A stretch of 64,000 nucleotides of DNA from the NCBI GenBank assembly GCA_002340095.1, contig DDKS01000042.1, forward strand, positions 1 to 64,000. The letters are read 5' to 3'. Below are positions 63,279 to 64,000 of this stretch, one piece after another; the stretch's first letter is position 1, and each line of letters begins with the position of its first letter. The position numbers and the translations under genes are program-made. The notes beneath the pieces were generated by a model. It saw nothing but the letters and a program-made list of their open reading frames with translations. It did not search any database and had not been told where the DNA came from. This stretch comes from Betaproteobacteria bacterium UBA2592 (GTDB taxonomy: Bacteria > Pseudomonadota > Gammaproteobacteria > Burkholderiales > Rhodocyclaceae).

Positions 63279-64000
63279 ATGAACCGCCCCATCCATCATC
63301 GCCAGTATCCCTTCGAAAACTATCTGAACCGGGAACTGGGCCTTCTGGCTTTCAATCGCCGGGTCATGGCCCAGGCCCGGGATGAGCGCACCCCCCTGCT
63401 GGAACGGCTGCGCTTCCTCTGCATCGTCTCAAGCAACATGGACGAACTGTTCGAGATCCGCGTCAGCGGCCTCAAGGAGCAGATCCGTGCCAATGCTTCC
63501 ACCCTCACCACCGACGGCAAGACCGCCCACGAAGTGTTTCGCATGGTCAGCGCCGCCGCCCATGCCCTGGTGGAGGAGCAGTATCAGATCTTCAATCAGG
63601 AGGTCACGCCCCAACTGGCCGCCGAAGGCATCCATTTCATCCGCCGCTCGGCCTGGACCGAAGCACAGCGGGCCTGGATCCGGGACTACTTCATCCGCGA
63701 GGTGATCCCGGTGCTGACCCCCATCGGTCTCGACCCCTCCCACCCCTTCCCCCGGGTGCTCAACAAGAGCCTCAACTTCGCCGTGGAACTGCAGGGCAAG
63801 GATGCCTTCGGCCGCAGTTCCGGTGCCGCCATCGTCCAGGCGCCGCGCATGCTGCCCCGGGTGGTGCAACTGCCCCCGGAACTGGCCGGCTGCCCCTACG
63901 GTTTCGTGTTCCTTTCCTCGATTCTGCACGAGTTCGTCGGCGAGCTGTTCTCGGGCATGACGGTGCTGGGCTGCTACCAGTTCCGCGTCACTCGCAATTC
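63279..64000 (+). CDS. ppk: polyphosphate kinase (partial, runs off window)
   Basis: First 240 codons of PPK1, which makes polyphosphate from ATP. The N terminus FENYLNRELGLLAFNRRV and the SSNMDELFEIRVSGLKEQI segment are typical. The gene continues beyond 64000, so the catalytic His lies outside. ATG 63279 was chosen; no strong ribosome site is visible. Confidence 0.95.
   Translation, partial: MNRPIHHRQYPFENYLNRELGLLAFNRRVMAQARDERTPLLERLRFLCIVSSNMDELFEIRVSGLKEQIRANASTLTTDGKTAHEVFRMVSAAAHALVEEQYQIFNQEVTPQLAAEGIHFIRRSAWTEAQRAWIRDYFIREVIPVLTPIGLDPSHPFPRVLNKSLNFAVELQGKDAFGRSSGAAIVQAPRMLPRVVQLPPELAGCPYGFVFLSSILHEFVGELFSGMTVLGCYQFRVTRN

Overview
The window is a dense, GC-rich chromosomal segment of a Gram-negative proteobacterium. 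The gene content points to a betaproteobacterium, most likely Rhodocyclales/Rhodocyclaceae. The main pointers are the gyrA-serC-pheA-hisC-tyrA-aroA/cmk-rpsA-ihfB-lapA-lapB-hldA-hldD-cysM order, an nadE-glnB pair, hemN facing fnr across an FNR box, a mtaD-ompA-ubiG block, and FeoA-FeoA-FeoB-FeoC. The family-level placement is inference from gene order and protein flavour. No rRNA, phage, IS element or CRISPR array was seen. Two tRNA genes are present.

Layout. 0.1-4.4 kb: trxB, an Smr-domain gene, then nadE-glnB and ppa on the minus strand. 4.4-16 kb: an iron region with exbD, exbB, tonB, a DmeF-type exporter, feoC-feoB-feoA-feoA2 on the minus strand and, divergently, a plus-strand cluster (87-aa protein, DUF2325 protein, EAL protein, 88-aa protein, ribosomal S4 paralogue, hemP, bfd, two bacterioferritins). 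Fur-like sites lie before tonB, between the two feo-side operons (two sites), before hemP and, more weakly, before bfd. 16-22 kb: a copper operon (TauE/SafE-like protein, copA, an EAL fragment, copZ, a degenerate SelD-like protein), then hemN and fnr. 22.9-31.4 kb: stomatin/NfeD, a 3'-5' exonuclease, cysM, heptose genes, lapAB, ihfB, rpsA. 31.5-40.5 kb: the aromatic amino acid/serC/gyrA supraoperon. 40.5-54 kb: mtaD, ompA, ubiG, selO, an orphan secretin-like gene, tRNA-Val, gltX, tRNA-Asp, rluB-scpB-scpA, a LabN-domain gene, trpS, an M50 protease, a YciO-type gene and a PHP gene. 54-60.7 kb: gcvT-gcvH-gcvP under a tandem glycine riboswitch, then a DUF3820 gene, an isochorismatase and lexA. 60.7-63 kb: a magnesium-type locus with a drastically shrunken mgtA remnant beside mgtC. 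The window ends inside ppk1.

How the genes work together. The iron region looks like one Fur-controlled regulon: TonB-ExbBD energises siderophore/heme uptake, Feo imports ferrous iron, HemP/Bfd/Bfr handle heme and iron storage, and DmeF may remove surplus divalent metal. Within that regulon sits a set of genes with no obvious classical iron role: DUF2325 + EAL + two small helical proteins + an S4 paralogue. This is the best candidate here for an undescribed system. The copper ATPase operon and hemN/fnr resemble the neighbourhood usually seen near cbb3 oxidase genes. The gyrA-to-rpsA block is a conserved housekeeping supraoperon, and the gcv operon is glycine-responsive.
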